From Streptomyces tsukubensis (GTDB lineage: Bacteria; Actinomycetota; Actinomycetes; Streptomycetales; Streptomycetaceae), in assembly GCF_009296025.1 (NCBI RefSeq), contig NZ_CP045178.1, positions 2,790,001 through 2,854,000 on the forward strand: a stretch of 64,000 nucleotides of DNA, in the 5' to 3' direction. The first letter of the stretch is position 1; every line of letters starts with the position of its first letter. Below, one piece after another: positions 16,397 to 25,125 of this stretch. The position numbers and the translations under genes were made by a program. Below the pieces are notes generated by a model. It searched no databases, was not told the DNA's origin, and worked only from the letters and a program-made list of their open reading frames with translations.

Positions 16397-19081
16397 TCAC
16401 CGAGGCGTCGGCAGGTCCTCCGGCAGGAGGGTCGTCAGGTCATCCGTCGAAGGGGCGACGAGTTCTCCGACCCTTTGGGCGTGGCGTTCGGTCATCCGCT
16501 GAAAGGCCTGCCTTGCGGTGCGGCCGTTGCCGAAGCGCTCGTCACGGACCAGCCCGGCGAAATAGCCGCGCAGCGCGTCGCGGGTCTCCTCCGGCAGCCC
16601 GTATTCGTAGTGCCGCGCGTTCCACTCGACGATATGCGCCAGTTCCCCGGCGTCGTAGTCCTCGAACTCCAAGGTCCGGGTGAACCGTGAGGCCAGGCCC
16701 GGGTTGGCGTCGATGAAGTGCTCCATCTCGTCCGGGTACCCGGCGACTATGACGACGACATCCTCTCGGTGGTCCTCCATCAGTTTGACCAGGGTGGCGA
16801 TGGCCTCCCTGCCGTAGTCCACGCCCTGGCCCGCCGGAGTGAGGGCGTACGCCTCGTCGATGAACAGCACCCCGCCGAGGGCCTTACGGAAGGCCGCGGT
16901 GGTCTTGGGCGCGGTGTGCCCGACGTACTCGCCGACGAGCGAGCCGCGGTCCGCCTCCACCAGATGACCGCGGGAGAGCAGCCCGACGGCGGCCAGCACC
17001 CGGCCGTAGAGCCTGGCCACCGTGGTCTTGCCGGTGCCGCTGTTGCCCGCGAAGACCAGGTGCCTGCTGAGCGGCGGAGCGGCCAGACCGGCCTCGACCC
17101 GCTGGCGGACCATCTGCATCACCTTGACCAGTGTGCTGACGTCCTGCTTGACGCCCTCCAGGCCGACGAGGTCGTCCAGCTCGGCCAGCACGTCGCTGAG
17201 GGCCTCGGCCGCGGTCTCCCGAGTGCCGGGCGCTGGAGGCGGGGCGCCCCGGTGCGCGGTGGGGGCGCCCTGGACGGAGGCCGGCGCCTGGGCCCCGTCG
17301 TCCGTGGGGAGGGTGCTGGACGCCACCTTCTCGACCCGGCACGACTCGAAGACGGGCTCCGCGCCTTCGGCGAGCTTCAGATCCTCGTCGGTGTCGTGGA
17401 TGTGGCAGCCCCGCAGCAGCGGGGTGGCTCCGCTGCCGACGTAGACGGCGGGGAAGCCGGTCGCGCTGATGTCGCACTCGTCGAAGCGGCCCGCGGAGCC
17501 GTCGGCCAGGTAGAGGCCGTTCTTGGCGCTGTCGGTGACGACGAGGCCCCGCACCCGGGGCGTGGCGCGCTCGCGTACGACCAGCGCGGTGCCCCGCGCG
17601 TCGGTGACGGAGCAGTCGGAGAGCCACACGGAAGCGCGTTGCCCGATGAGGATGCCTTCCGCGCCTGTGGTGGCGATCCGTGTGTCGACGACGAGTGCCG
17701 CGGTGTCGGCGCCGATGTCGATCCCCACTCCCGCGCACACGCTCACTTCGCAGTCCTCGATGAGCGGACGGTGTTCGGTGGTGAGGCCGATGCCGGTCTC
17801 CGCCCGGCCGATGCGGCAGCCACGGGCCGTCAGGTCACCGCCGTCGGCCATCAGCGCGCAGAGCCCGGTGTCTTCGACGGAGGTGTTCTCCACGGTCAGT
17901 ACGGCCTGCTCGGTGACGCGCAGGCCGTGTTCCGGGGTGCCACGGATCTCGCTGTCGCGCACGGTCAGCCGGCCGGAGCCGCCGACGTGGACGGCGGTGT
18001 AGGCGGCCTCGGTGACGGCGCATCCGACCAGCGTGACGCGGGTCGTCTCCGAGGTGTAGACGCCGTTGGCGCCGGCCCGGACGAACGCGCCGTCACGCAC
18101 GTCGACGTGCGCGTCGCCGCTCGCCGCGAGGCCGGTGCCGACCGTGTCGTGGGTGGTACTGCCCTCCAGCCGTACGCGGGCGTCCCCGCCCACGACGATG
18201 CCGGCGGCGCGCACATCGCTGATCCGGCAACCCATGACGGACGCGACGGCCCGGCCCGTGACATGGACACCGCCCTTCGCCGTACGCGCCACCTCGCAGT
18301 CGTGGAGGGCGACGCCGTGCTCGCCACCGGCCGAGGTCAGGCCGTCCGAGGCGCCGCCCGCCGTCGCGGAGCGGTTGTCGGCACCGGCGTTGCCGGTGAT
18401 GACGACGCCTTCGGCGGCGCTGTCACCGATGTGACAGGAGCGGAGGGAGGGCCGGGCGGTGTCGTCGACGGCGACGGCCGCGGCCCCGGTGTGCGTCACC
18501 TCGCAATTCTCGAAGGTGCCGCGGGCGAAGCCTCGGACGTGGATGCCGTGTCCGCCGGTACGGGTCACCGTGATCCGGCGGAGAGCCGGGGCGGCGCCGT
18601 GGTCCACGAGAATCCCAGTGGCGTCGATGTCGCTGACCTCGGTGCTCTCGACCACCGCTCGGCTGTCACCGCCGAAATGCAGACCGATGTCGCCGGTGTG
18701 GTGAATCCTGCAACCGCGCAGGGTGGGCGCCGCGGTTCCGGCGATCTGGAGGTGGCCACCGGTGACTTCACAGTCGTCGATCAGTATCGTGCCCGCGGTG
18801 ACCGCGATGGCGGGCTCGGCACTCCGGCTCTCGATCACCAGCCCCCGTACGGTCCCGCTCGCGCCGTGCACGGTGAGCGCCGGGCCCCGGGCACCGACGA
18901 TCCGTACCGTACCCGGCCCCTTCTCCGCCACGAGGGTGATGTCCCGGTCCAGGACGACGCTCTCGGTGTAGGTGCCCGGCTGGATCGACACCAGTGCGCC
19001 CGGTTCGGCTTCGCGCACGGCGGCCACGACGGTTCTGTACCCGCCCCAGCCGCGGGTCGCGACGCGGAGCGCGTTCGTCAT
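16397..19081 (-). CDS. Right-handed beta-helix protein fused to EccA-like AAA+ ATPase
   Basis: 894 residues from the ATG at 19081. Residues 1-590 are a long series of ~22-residue parallel beta-helix rungs (patterns such as VEDTGLCALMADGG and LRGCRIHHTGD), like NosD/pectate-lyase helices. A Pro/Ala-rich hinge follows. Residues ~640-870 form a CbxX/CfqX-type AAA+ ATPase with Walker A GNSGTGKTT (~680) and Walker B GVLFIDEA (~735), a GLEGVKQDV start and a sensor region near ASRFTRTLEF. This ATPase family includes EccA, the cytosolic ATPase of ESX systems. The beta-helix occupies the place where EccA carries TPR repeats, so it may be the substrate-recognition part; that is inference. Confidence 0.85.
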   Translation of the reverse strand: MTNALRVATRGWGGYRTVVAAVREAEPGALVSIQPGTYTESVVLDRDITLVAEKGPGTVRIVGARGPALTVHGASGTVRGLVIESRSAEPAIAVTAGTILIDDCEVTGGHLQIAGTAAPTLRGCRIHHTGDIGLHFGGDSRAVVESTEVSDIDATGILVDHGAAPALRRITVTRTGGHGIHVRGFARGTFENCEVTHTGAAAVAVDDTARPSLRSCHIGDSAAEGVVITGNAGADNRSATAGGASDGLTSAGGEHGVALHDCEVARTAKGGVHVTGRAVASVMGCRISDVRAAGIVVGGDARVRLEGSTTHDTVGTGLAASGDAHVDVRDGAFVRAGANGVYTSETTRVTLVGCAVTEAAYTAVHVGGSGRLTVRDSEIRGTPEHGLRVTEQAVLTVENTSVEDTGLCALMADGGDLTARGCRIGRAETGIGLTTEHRPLIEDCEVSVCAGVGIDIGADTAALVVDTRIATTGAEGILIGQRASVWLSDCSVTDARGTALVVRERATPRVRGLVVTDSAKNGLYLADGSAGRFDECDISATGFPAVYVGSGATPLLRGCHIHDTDEDLKLAEGAEPVFESCRVEKVASSTLPTDDGAQAPASVQGAPTAHRGAPPPAPGTRETAAEALSDVLAELDDLVGLEGVKQDVSTLVKVMQMVRQRVEAGLAAPPLSRHLVFAGNSGTGKTTVARLYGRVLAAVGLLSRGHLVEADRGSLVGEYVGHTAPKTTAAFRKALGGVLFIDEAYALTPAGQGVDYGREAIATLVKLMEDHREDVVVIVAGYPDEMEHFIDANPGLASRFTRTLEFEDYDAGELAHIVEWNARHYEYGLPEETRDALRGYFAGLVRDERFGNGRTARQAFQRMTERHAQRVGELVAPSTDDLTTLLPEDLPTPR

Positions 19082-19127
19082 CGGCCCGCCGATCGGTAGG
19101 GGCGCCGCACACGCCGGTGGGGTTCCC

Positions 19128-19928
19128 TCACGTGGCGCTGCAGCTCAGTCGCACCTGCGCGGCCGCGGCGTGGGCGTTCGCGGCCGCGGAGCCCTCCTTC
19201 GCGCCGGCGTCGACCAGTTTCAGCGACACCTTGCCGGTGGTGACATCGAAGGGTTTGTTCGTGACCCAGGTGCCCTGCTTGGAGACCTGGTGGACGAGGT
19301 AGCCGCCCTGCGATGCGGCTTTTGAGCCGTAAGGGTACTCGGTCCCGTAATAGTAGTAATAGGCGGGATCGCCTCCGACTCGCGAGCGGCCGGAGCCGGT
19401 GGGGATGTACGTGGAAATACGGCATGACGCTTCAGTGAATTTCGCGCTGAAATCAAACTGCCAGAGTGCGAAACGACTGCTGTCGTAAGCGGCGGCATGC
19501 CCTGACACGGGGATGGAGAGAAAACCGCCTGCGCAGCCGTCACCGGTATAGCCGCCGCGGTCCGACGCGGTCCAGCCGGTCGCTGCGCCGCCCTCTGAAG
19601 CCGTGTAGTAACCGTAGGCCGTGAAAGTGGCCGTCGACTTGCGCGTGGAGCACGTCGGGCCCGCGACGGCCGTCCACTTGGAGCCCGTACCGGCGGGGAG
19701 CGCGGCGCTTTTATCCGTACCGGAGCCCGGATCGACGGCCGTTACCTGACTCGGCTTCGGGTCGGGACCCCAGCCCAAGGCGCCCGCCACCACGGCACCG
19801 AGCGCCATGACGAGTATTGCCCCGATCCCCAGGGTGAGCATCCGCTTGCCGGATCGGCCCACCGGGTCCTCCGGCCGCACGTTTTCGGCGAACGCCGTGG
19901 TGAAGCCGTGCCAGTCCTCGTCGATCAT
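19128..19928 (-). CDS. Single-pass membrane protein in the ESX island
   Basis: From the ATG at 19928 (MIDEDWHGF) the protein has 266 residues; an ATG 36 codons upstream in the same frame gives a basic, unconvincing extension. A cytosolic N-terminus of ~30 residues is followed by a TM helix (LTLGIGAILVMALGAVVAGA) and an outside domain rich in Tyr, Thr and Gly with several Cys (PTCST, DGCAGG, ASCRIS, RLSCS) that could form disulfides. I do not recognise the family. It follows the EccA-like gene's start by about 46 bp and is transcribed divergently from the regulator at 20242. Confidence 0.7.
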   Translation of the reverse strand: MIDEDWHGFTTAFAENVRPEDPVGRSGKRMLTLGIGAILVMALGAVVAGALGWGPDPKPSQVTAVDPGSGTDKSAALPAGTGSKWTAVAGPTCSTRKSTATFTAYGYYTASEGGAATGWTASDRGGYTGDGCAGGFLSIPVSGHAAAYDSSRFALWQFDFSAKFTEASCRISTYIPTGSGRSRVGGDPAYYYYYGTEYPYGSKAASQGGYLVHQVSKQGTWVTNKPFDVTTGKVSLKLVDAGAKEGSAAANAHAAAAQVRLSCSAT

Positions 19929-20241
19929 GCCTGGGTGACGCTCCTCGCCGATCCGGATCGGGTTCCCGCGCGGAGGCGGATGGGCCTCGCGTTTTTGTCG
20001 GCACCTCACAGACAAGGTGACCGCACCCGATAGCAATACAAATTTACTAAGAGATTACCGACTGGCCAACGAAGCGACCGATGCGTACACCTGGCGCTTC
20101 ATCAGGTGCGCAGGTGCGCCGACACCTACCGATACGATTGGTGGTGGTATGCAATTTCCAACGGTAGATTACGCGGCGCGGCCAGGAGGATTTTCCGGCC
20201 TCCGGGAGCCCCGTGCACCGCACGAGACTCGCAGGAGCGAA
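19929..20241. promoter_or_regulatory. Divergent intergenic region with an AT-rich core
   Basis: This spacer separates the one-TM protein gene from the LuxR-type regulator. A conspicuously AT-rich patch lies at about 20034-20058 in otherwise ~70 percent GC DNA, and a further patch occurs near 20130-20170, consistent with divergent promoters. No operator is clear. Confidence 0.35.
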
Positions 20242-20889
20242 ATGTCCCCCATGTTGGACATTGCAATTGTCGAGCATCACAATCTCGTACGCCGCGGGCT
20301 GGTCGATCTGGTCTCGGAGGCCTCGGACGGTCCGCTGCTGCGGGTCGTCAGTGTGGTGGCCGAGCCCTGGCAACTGGATCCGGCCGCGCCGGCCCCCGAC
20401 GTGATCATCCTGGGTCCTTCCCCCGTGGCGGAGAAGGACCTCCCGGATACCGTCGCCGAACTCGCGCCGCGCGGACGGATACTGGTGGTCTCGGACTTCA
20501 CCGGAGCCCCCCGCGTGGCCGGTGCGCTGCGCGCGGGCGCGTACGGCTGTGTGTCCCGTCGCGTCGATGACGAAGAACTTCTGCTCGCTGTCCGTACGGT
20601 GGCCAGAGGTGGGCTTCATGTCTCGCCGGGACTCGCTCCCAAACTCCATGCCGAGCTGGGACAGTCCACCACCGCGTCGCTTCCCGCTCTCGCCCGCCGC
20701 GAGAGGGAGACACTCGGCTGGCTCGCGTCGGGGCTGACCCATGGCCAGATAGCCCGGCGTATGGATCTCACGGAAGCCACGGTCAGCACGTACGTGAAGC
20801 GCATCAAGAACAAGCTCAACGTCGGAAACAAGGCCGACCTCACCAGAAAAGCGATCGAGCTCGGGCTGCTCCATGACGGCGCCGCGTAG
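20242..20889 (+). CDS. LuxR-family regulator with an atypical receiver domain lacking the phospho-Asp
   Basis: 215 residues from the ATG at 20242, which has GGAG four bases upstream; a second ATG lies three codons later. Residues 1-120 follow the receiver fold of NarL-type regulators (MLDIAIVEHHNLVRRGL; GALRAGAYGCVSR), but the strand-3 site normally PD(I/V)xxxD reads PDVIILGPSP, so the acceptor Asp is Gly. The acidic pair is reduced to one Glu (VEHH). Residues ~150-210 are a LuxR helix-turn-helix (ARRERETLGWLASGLTHGQI, then TVSTYVKRIKNKL). It probably regulates the surrounding ESX genes without classical phosphorylation; both points are inference. Confidence 0.8.
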   Translation: MSPMLDIAIVEHHNLVRRGLVDLVSEASDGPLLRVVSVVAEPWQLDPAAPAPDVIILGPSPVAEKDLPDTVAELAPRGRILVVSDFTGAPRVAGALRAGAYGCVSRRVDDEELLLAVRTVARGGLHVSPGLAPKLHAELGQSTTASLPALARRERETLGWLASGLTHGQIARRMDLTEATVSTYVKRIKNKLNVGNKADLTRKAIELGLLHDGAA

Positions 20890-21026
20890 CCGCGCTCCGG
20901 GCGCACTCACGCGGGGCCGGCCATGAGCAAGGGCCTGTTTCCGGCTTTCCGTGAACCGTCCCACAGGGCCGGGGCGCCGTGCGGCGGAGCCCCCGGCGGA
21001 TCGCGGTCCGCGACGGTGGTCGCCGT

Positions 21027-22424
21027 TCACATGTGCCGACCGAGGTCGAGGAGCCAGTCGGCCAGACCGAGCGTCCCCGCCGTCAGCGCGACACTGACGC
21101 CTGCCAGCACCGTGCCGAGTCCCGTCAGCCACTGCGGGCGCCTCATGGGCGGCAGCTCGGGGCGTCGCACCGCCCGCCGGAATCCGTAGATGAGCAGCGC
21201 GGCGGCTGTCACTCCGCCGTAGAGCGGTCCGGCGTAGGCCGGCCACCCGAAATGCCCCGAGCCGACGAGCAGCAGCGCGAACAGTCCGACCACACCGGCG
21301 AGCCCGACCGGCACCACCTCCGCGACCAGACGCACCGCCCCGGCGCGCAGCAGCAGCGCGAGGCCGAGGCAGCCCGCCGCCCCCGCGGCGTAGGCCGATC
21401 GTGAGTCGGCGAGCACGACCAGAGTGGTCGCCAGTACCGCGGCGAGGGCACCACTCCAGAGCACCAGCAGGACTGTGGCGGAACGCACGGCCGCCGCGAC
21501 CGTGTCCTCGGTCCGTGAAGCGGGTCTCCGCGCTTCTGCCCGCCGGCTGACGAAGGCCACGATGCGGCCCACCAGTGCGGGCGCGACCGTCAGCAGCCCG
21601 AACGCGACGACGGCGACGACCGCCGCCGATTGGACGGTGTCCGCCTTCATCCAGGCCAGAAAGCAGCCCAGCACGGCCGCGACCACTGCCCCGACCAGCA
21701 CGGCGGCCGTGGCCACACCGGGCGCTCCGGCGTACGCCAGGAACGCGCCGACCAGGGCGCCGACGACGAGGGCGCAGGTGGTGAGACCGGCCGAGGTCAT
21801 GGGCGCGTGCGGGCCGTCCATCCGCTCGCCCCAGTTCGTGGCGGCCAGGGTCTGGGCGACCAGCGCCAGGACCGGCACCGCGCACAGCGCCAGCGCCGCG
21901 CTCAGTGCCCGCGGCAGCCGCCACGCGCGCTCCGCCGCGATCCATGCCAGGCCCGGCAGTACGAGGCCGGCCGCCAGGGCCTCGGCGGCCAGTGCACCGG
22001 GGCTCACCTGGTCCCGTACAGCGACCACGATCAGAGTGGCGACGAGCCAGCCGAGTCCGAGTACCGTCAGGGCGATGGTCCGGGTGCGGGCGTTCCAGTG
22101 ATGGTCGAGGGGGCCTTGGGCCGCCTGGGCGACCTGTTCACCGACATCGCGGACGACCGGTTCTGTGTACTCGTCGGCGATCATGTCGCGCAGGTAGAGG
22201 ACTTGGCCGTCGACGATGCCCAGCTCGGTCAGCGACCACTCGGGGGCGAACGGTTCGGTCGTCTCCGTGGCCAAGGACCACGCCGACGGCATGATGTCCG
22301 CTTCCTCCTGCTCGCACAGGCGGGCCAGGGTGCCGACGTACGAGGCGATCGGGGCCCCCGCGGGTACCGCGAGATCCACCTGGCGACGCTCACCGACAAC
22401 GGTGATGCGGCAGTGCTCATCCAC
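21027..22424 (-). CDS. eccD: EccD-type integral membrane protein of type VII secretion
   Basis: 465 residues. Residues 1-80 form a ubiquitin-like domain (CRITVVGERRQVDLAVPAGA; ELGIVDGQVLYLRDM), followed by a linker and about 11 hydrophobic helices to the C-terminus. This architecture is diagnostic of EccD, which lines the ESX membrane pore with EccB, EccC and EccE. The ATG at 22424 follows two WXG100 genes on the same strand across a ~160-bp gap. EccB, EccC and EccE are not found in the window; they may lie elsewhere in the genome. Confidence 0.85.
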   Translation of the reverse strand: MDEHCRITVVGERRQVDLAVPAGAPIASYVGTLARLCEQEEADIMPSAWSLATETTEPFAPEWSLTELGIVDGQVLYLRDMIADEYTEPVVRDVGEQVAQAAQGPLDHHWNARTRTIALTVLGLGWLVATLIVVAVRDQVSPGALAAEALAAGLVLPGLAWIAAERAWRLPRALSAALALCAVPVLALVAQTLAATNWGERMDGPHAPMTSAGLTTCALVVGALVGAFLAYAGAPGVATAAVLVGAVVAAVLGCFLAWMKADTVQSAAVVAVVAFGLLTVAPALVGRIVAFVSRRAEARRPASRTEDTVAAAVRSATVLLVLWSGALAAVLATTLVVLADSRSAYAAGAAGCLGLALLLRAGAVRLVAEVVPVGLAGVVGLFALLLVGSGHFGWPAYAGPLYGGVTAAALLIYGFRRAVRRPELPPMRRPQWLTGLGTVLAGVSVALTAGTLGLADWLLDLGRHM

Positions 22425-22583
22425 GACAGTGCTTCCTTATGGCGTGCGGAACAAAAAGTTGCGTGCTGCCGCACGTGACACCGCGGCCGGCTCGATCGGG
22501 CCGGGTGTCGGACAGTCCGGCAGCGGGTCGTCTCTCCGCAGGCCCTTACCGGCCGCCCGCCCGGGTGGTGAGGGGGCGGAGGG

Positions 22584-22898
22584 TCACTTGTGCTGCCACG
22601 TCTTGGTGTTCGCCCACTCCGCCTCGGAGTAGTTGGCCCAGTTGATGTTCATGGCGTGGGCGATCTGGCCGAGCACTCCGTCCGGGCCGAACAGTCCGTT
22701 CGCGGCGAAGTTCCACTCCTGCTGCAGTCCTTCGTAGTACGTGGCCGCGCTGCCGGTCCAGGTTTCCTGGATGGGCTGGAGCAGCGCGATGAGCTTGCTC
22801 AGCTCTTCCGTGATCTGCGTGGACACACCGCCGACGTACGTGCCCGCGGCAGCGAGTTCCTGCTTGACCAGGATGCTTGAGTTATCGATGTTCGACAC
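22584..22898 (-). CDS. WXG100 family protein (EsxA/EsxB-like)
   Basis: 104 residues from a GTG at 22898, with AGAGGAG placed 5 nt upstream. A longer frame reaching 23309 overlaps the neighbouring gene and is rejected. The sequence has two helices around an ETWTGSAA turn, a canonical WXG motif, and the usual ~100-residue length. The tail YSEAEWANTKTW contains a YxxxW variant of the C-terminal secretion signal. It lies 44 bp after the other WXG100 gene, typical of heterodimer-forming ESX substrate pairs. Confidence 0.85.
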   Translation of the reverse strand: MSNIDNSSILVKQELAAAGTYVGGVSTQITEELSKLIALLQPIQETWTGSAATYYEGLQQEWNFAANGLFGPDGVLGQIAHAMNINWANYSEAEWANTKTWQHK

Positions 22899-22942
22899 AC
22901 GTGCTCCTCTGACGTCGTGCGGCGGGCACAACGGCGATGTGA

Positions 22943-23266
22943 TCAGGTGAGGTTCGCCGACGGCAACCCGGCCTGGATGGCCTTGATCGAGTTGAGGTTG
23001 GCCTGCTCGGACTCGGAGTAGTTGACGTAGTTGCCGCGCAGTCCGCTGCCGATGTCGGTCAGTGCCTCGTGAAGCATCTTCGAGTACACGTCGTACTCCT
23101 GCATGAGGTTCTGGAACGTCACCGCGGCGACGCCCTGCCAAGAGGCCTCCAGATTGACCACATACGTTCGCAATGTCGCCAACTGCGTCGCGACCTCGGT
23201 CGCTGTGGCATCGCAAGAGGCCGCGGCGAACGAGACCTCGGCCGGTGTTACCTGATACTCGGACAA
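22943..23266 (-). CDS. WXG100 family protein (EsxA/EsxB-like)
   Basis: 107 residues starting at a TTG (23266) with GGGAGG upstream. The central motif is EASWQGVAA (W-Q-G) between two helices; the tail NYSESEQANLNSIKA has a YSESE element like its partner. First gene of the minus-strand set with 22584-22898 and eccD. Together the two probably form the heterodimer exported by the ESX machinery. Confidence 0.85.
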   Translation of the reverse strand: MSEYQVTPAEVSFAAASCDATATEVATQLATLRTYVVNLEASWQGVAAVTFQNLMQEYDVYSKMLHEALTDIGSGLRGNYVNYSESEQANLNSIKAIQAGLPSANLT

Positions 23267-23456
23267 CTGCCCGCCCTCCCTCTGGGCCGCCTACACCCGT
23301 CGTCGTCATAGTCCCATCAGCGCGTCGAGCGCAGCAGTCCCCGTTCTGGTGTCCCGGTCCGACGGCCGGTGCCGGAGGGCCTGTCCGTGCCCTGGTCCGG
23401 TGCGCTCGCGATGGCCTCCGTCACCACCACCCGCCGGCCGGCCCGACACGGTCCGA

Positions 23457-23640
23457 TCAGGCGCCGCCCCGGCCGTAGACGCGGCAGGACAAGCGGTCCG
23501 CGCTGGGCGGGGCGTCGGAACGCGACCAGTCGCTCACATCGACGGCAAGGACGAGCCGGTCGTCGGCGGCCTTGAGCTGCGGCAGCACCGCCAGCGCCCG
23601 CCGCAACCCGTCCGCGTCGGCCTTCGGTGAACCCCAACTC
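23457..23640 (-). pseudogene. Transposase remnant
   Basis: Only a short internal piece remains. In the minus frame it reads ADGLRRALAVLPQLKAADDR, then LVLAVDVSDWSRSDAP and LSCRVYGRG before a stop. This matches the segment around the first catalytic Asp (AVDVSxWxRxDA ... YGRG) of a DDE transposase family I recall as common in Streptomyces. The N-terminal and C-terminal parts of the enzyme are missing. Confidence 0.5.
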
Positions 23641-23987
23641 CTGGCCAACTCAACCTGATCGGTGCCGTGGCGGAGCTTCGCTCCGTCCAGGGCCGGACGC
23701 AACACTCGGGACGTCATGCACCAGCAACGACGGCAAGGTCCGTGGTCCAACACTGCGAACCACTGGCGAGCTCGCATCGCGCCACCACGGCAGTCCCGTG
23801 TCCGTCCTGTGTCTGCTCCGGCTTCCGGACCCCACTGCCGAATCTCTCGGGACGCGCGCCGTAGCTGACGCCGTTTACCGAGGGAGGACCGGTACTGCGG
23901 ACTGCGGCACTACTTGTGAACCGGCGTCGACGGGTACGTCGGAAGATGTCAACAGCGGACGGGGCGCCGGCGGCGCGGATCCGGTGG
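23641..23987. other. Gene-free decayed segment
   Basis: No convincing gene is visible. Short frames on both strands show no recognisable domain. The stretch lies between a transposase remnant and a truncated hydrolase and looks like decayed insertion DNA. Confidence 0.4.
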
Positions 23988-24520
23988 TCAATCCGCGCGG
24001 CAGGACGCGTCCTTCGTGGGCATCTCGCCCTCGACGAGGTAGCGCGTGGTGGTGTTCAACGCGCAGGAGTTCCGGCCCAGGACGTAGACACCGTGCCCGC
24101 TGTCGTCGACGCTGATCAGCCGGGCGCGGTCGCCGAACTTCTCCCGCAGCATCTTCCCGCCCAGGTGCGGCGTCGACGCGTCCCGCCGGTTCTGTAGGAG
24201 CAGCACGTTGCGCGGGCCTTCGGCGTCGACCTCCACGGGCGGTTCAGCGGGGGTGTACGGCCAGAAGGCGCAGGGGGTGATGTTGGCGGTGGCGGCGCCG
24301 TACAGCGGGTAGCGTTCGCGGTCCTCGGCGACGCCTTGCCGGTAGGTGTTGATGTCGTCGGGCCACTCGGCGTCGTTACAGGTGACGGCGAGGAACACGG
24401 TCAGGGCGTTGTCGGTCGGCGACAGCGCGCCGTCCGCCGTTTCACCGGTGGCGGCCGTCAGACCGCGGGCCGCGGCCTCGTCGCCTTCGCGCAGCGTCTG
24501 CCAGGTCTGCGCCAGCGTGG
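23988..24520 (-). pseudogene. Truncated TAP-like alpha/beta hydrolase (C-terminal part only)
   Basis: The minus frame from about 24520 to the stop at 23988 encodes ~177 residues matching the C-terminal half of secreted Streptomyces tripeptidyl-aminopeptidase-like hydrolases: FLAVTCNDAEWP, PCAFWPYTP, LLLQNRRDASTPHLGG with the acid residue, and the catalytic-His loop SVDDSGHGVYVLGRNSC. The N-terminal half with signal peptide and GxSxG nucleophile is absent; sequence identity breaks at about 24515-24525, where a plus-strand conjugation ATPase fragment begins. The frame opens upstream but encodes antisense of that fragment. Probably non-functional. Confidence 0.75.
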
Positions 24521-25005
24521 GGCGACCGTGGCCTTCGACCCCACCACCCCGATGCTGTCCATCGACCTCTCCCGCCTCAGCGGCTCCGGCGACGACACCG
24601 CCCTCGTCCTCGCCATGACCCGCGCTTCGGCATGGATGGAGAGCGCACTCGCCGACCCCGACGGCGGCCGACGCTGGGTGATCCACGACGAGGCATGGCG
24701 CCTGATGCGCCACGTCGGCCTCCTGGAGCGCACGCAGTCACAGTGGAAACTCTCCCGCGGCCTCGGCATCGCCAACCTGATGGTCATCCACCGCCTCAGC
24801 GACCTGCTCAGCGCAGGCGACGCAGGCTCCCGCGGCCGGGCCCTGGCCGAAGGCCTCCTCGCCGACTGCTCCACCCGCATCATCTACCGCCAGGAACCCG
24901 ACCAACTCTCCGCCGCCGCATCCCTGCTCGGCCTCACCGGCGTCGAAACCCAGGCCGTATCCGCCCTGACCAAGGGCCGGGGCCTATGGAAAGTCGCGGG
25001 CCGAA
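24517..25005 (+). pseudogene. Internal/C-terminal fragment of a VirB4-like conjugation ATPase
   Basis: The plus frame from ~24517 begins TVAFDPTTPMLSIDLSRLSG and continues through a Walker B-like RRWVIHDEAWRLM, GIANLMVIHRLSDL and CSTRIIYRQEPDQL to ALTKGRGLWKVAGR at ~25000. These are conserved blocks of the VirB4/TraC-type ATPase of actinobacterial conjugative elements. The Walker A half is missing, and after ~25005 the open frame continues with unrelated residues. It is a relic of an integrative or conjugative element. Confidence 0.75.
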
Positions 25006-25125
25006 GGATGGAGCCGCCGCCCGGCCTCCCCGAAGCCCATGGCGAACCGACACGGCAGCCCTGTGGTGCGTCGTACAGGCGGCGATCGACGCCGATCCCC
25101 CGGAGAAGACCCGGTCGAGGTGGGA

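Noticed and set aside
22899..23309. N-terminal extension of the WXG100 protein to 241 residues
   Set aside because: It overlaps the other WXG100 gene out of frame; a GTG with a strong RBS at 22898 gives the usual ~100-residue length.
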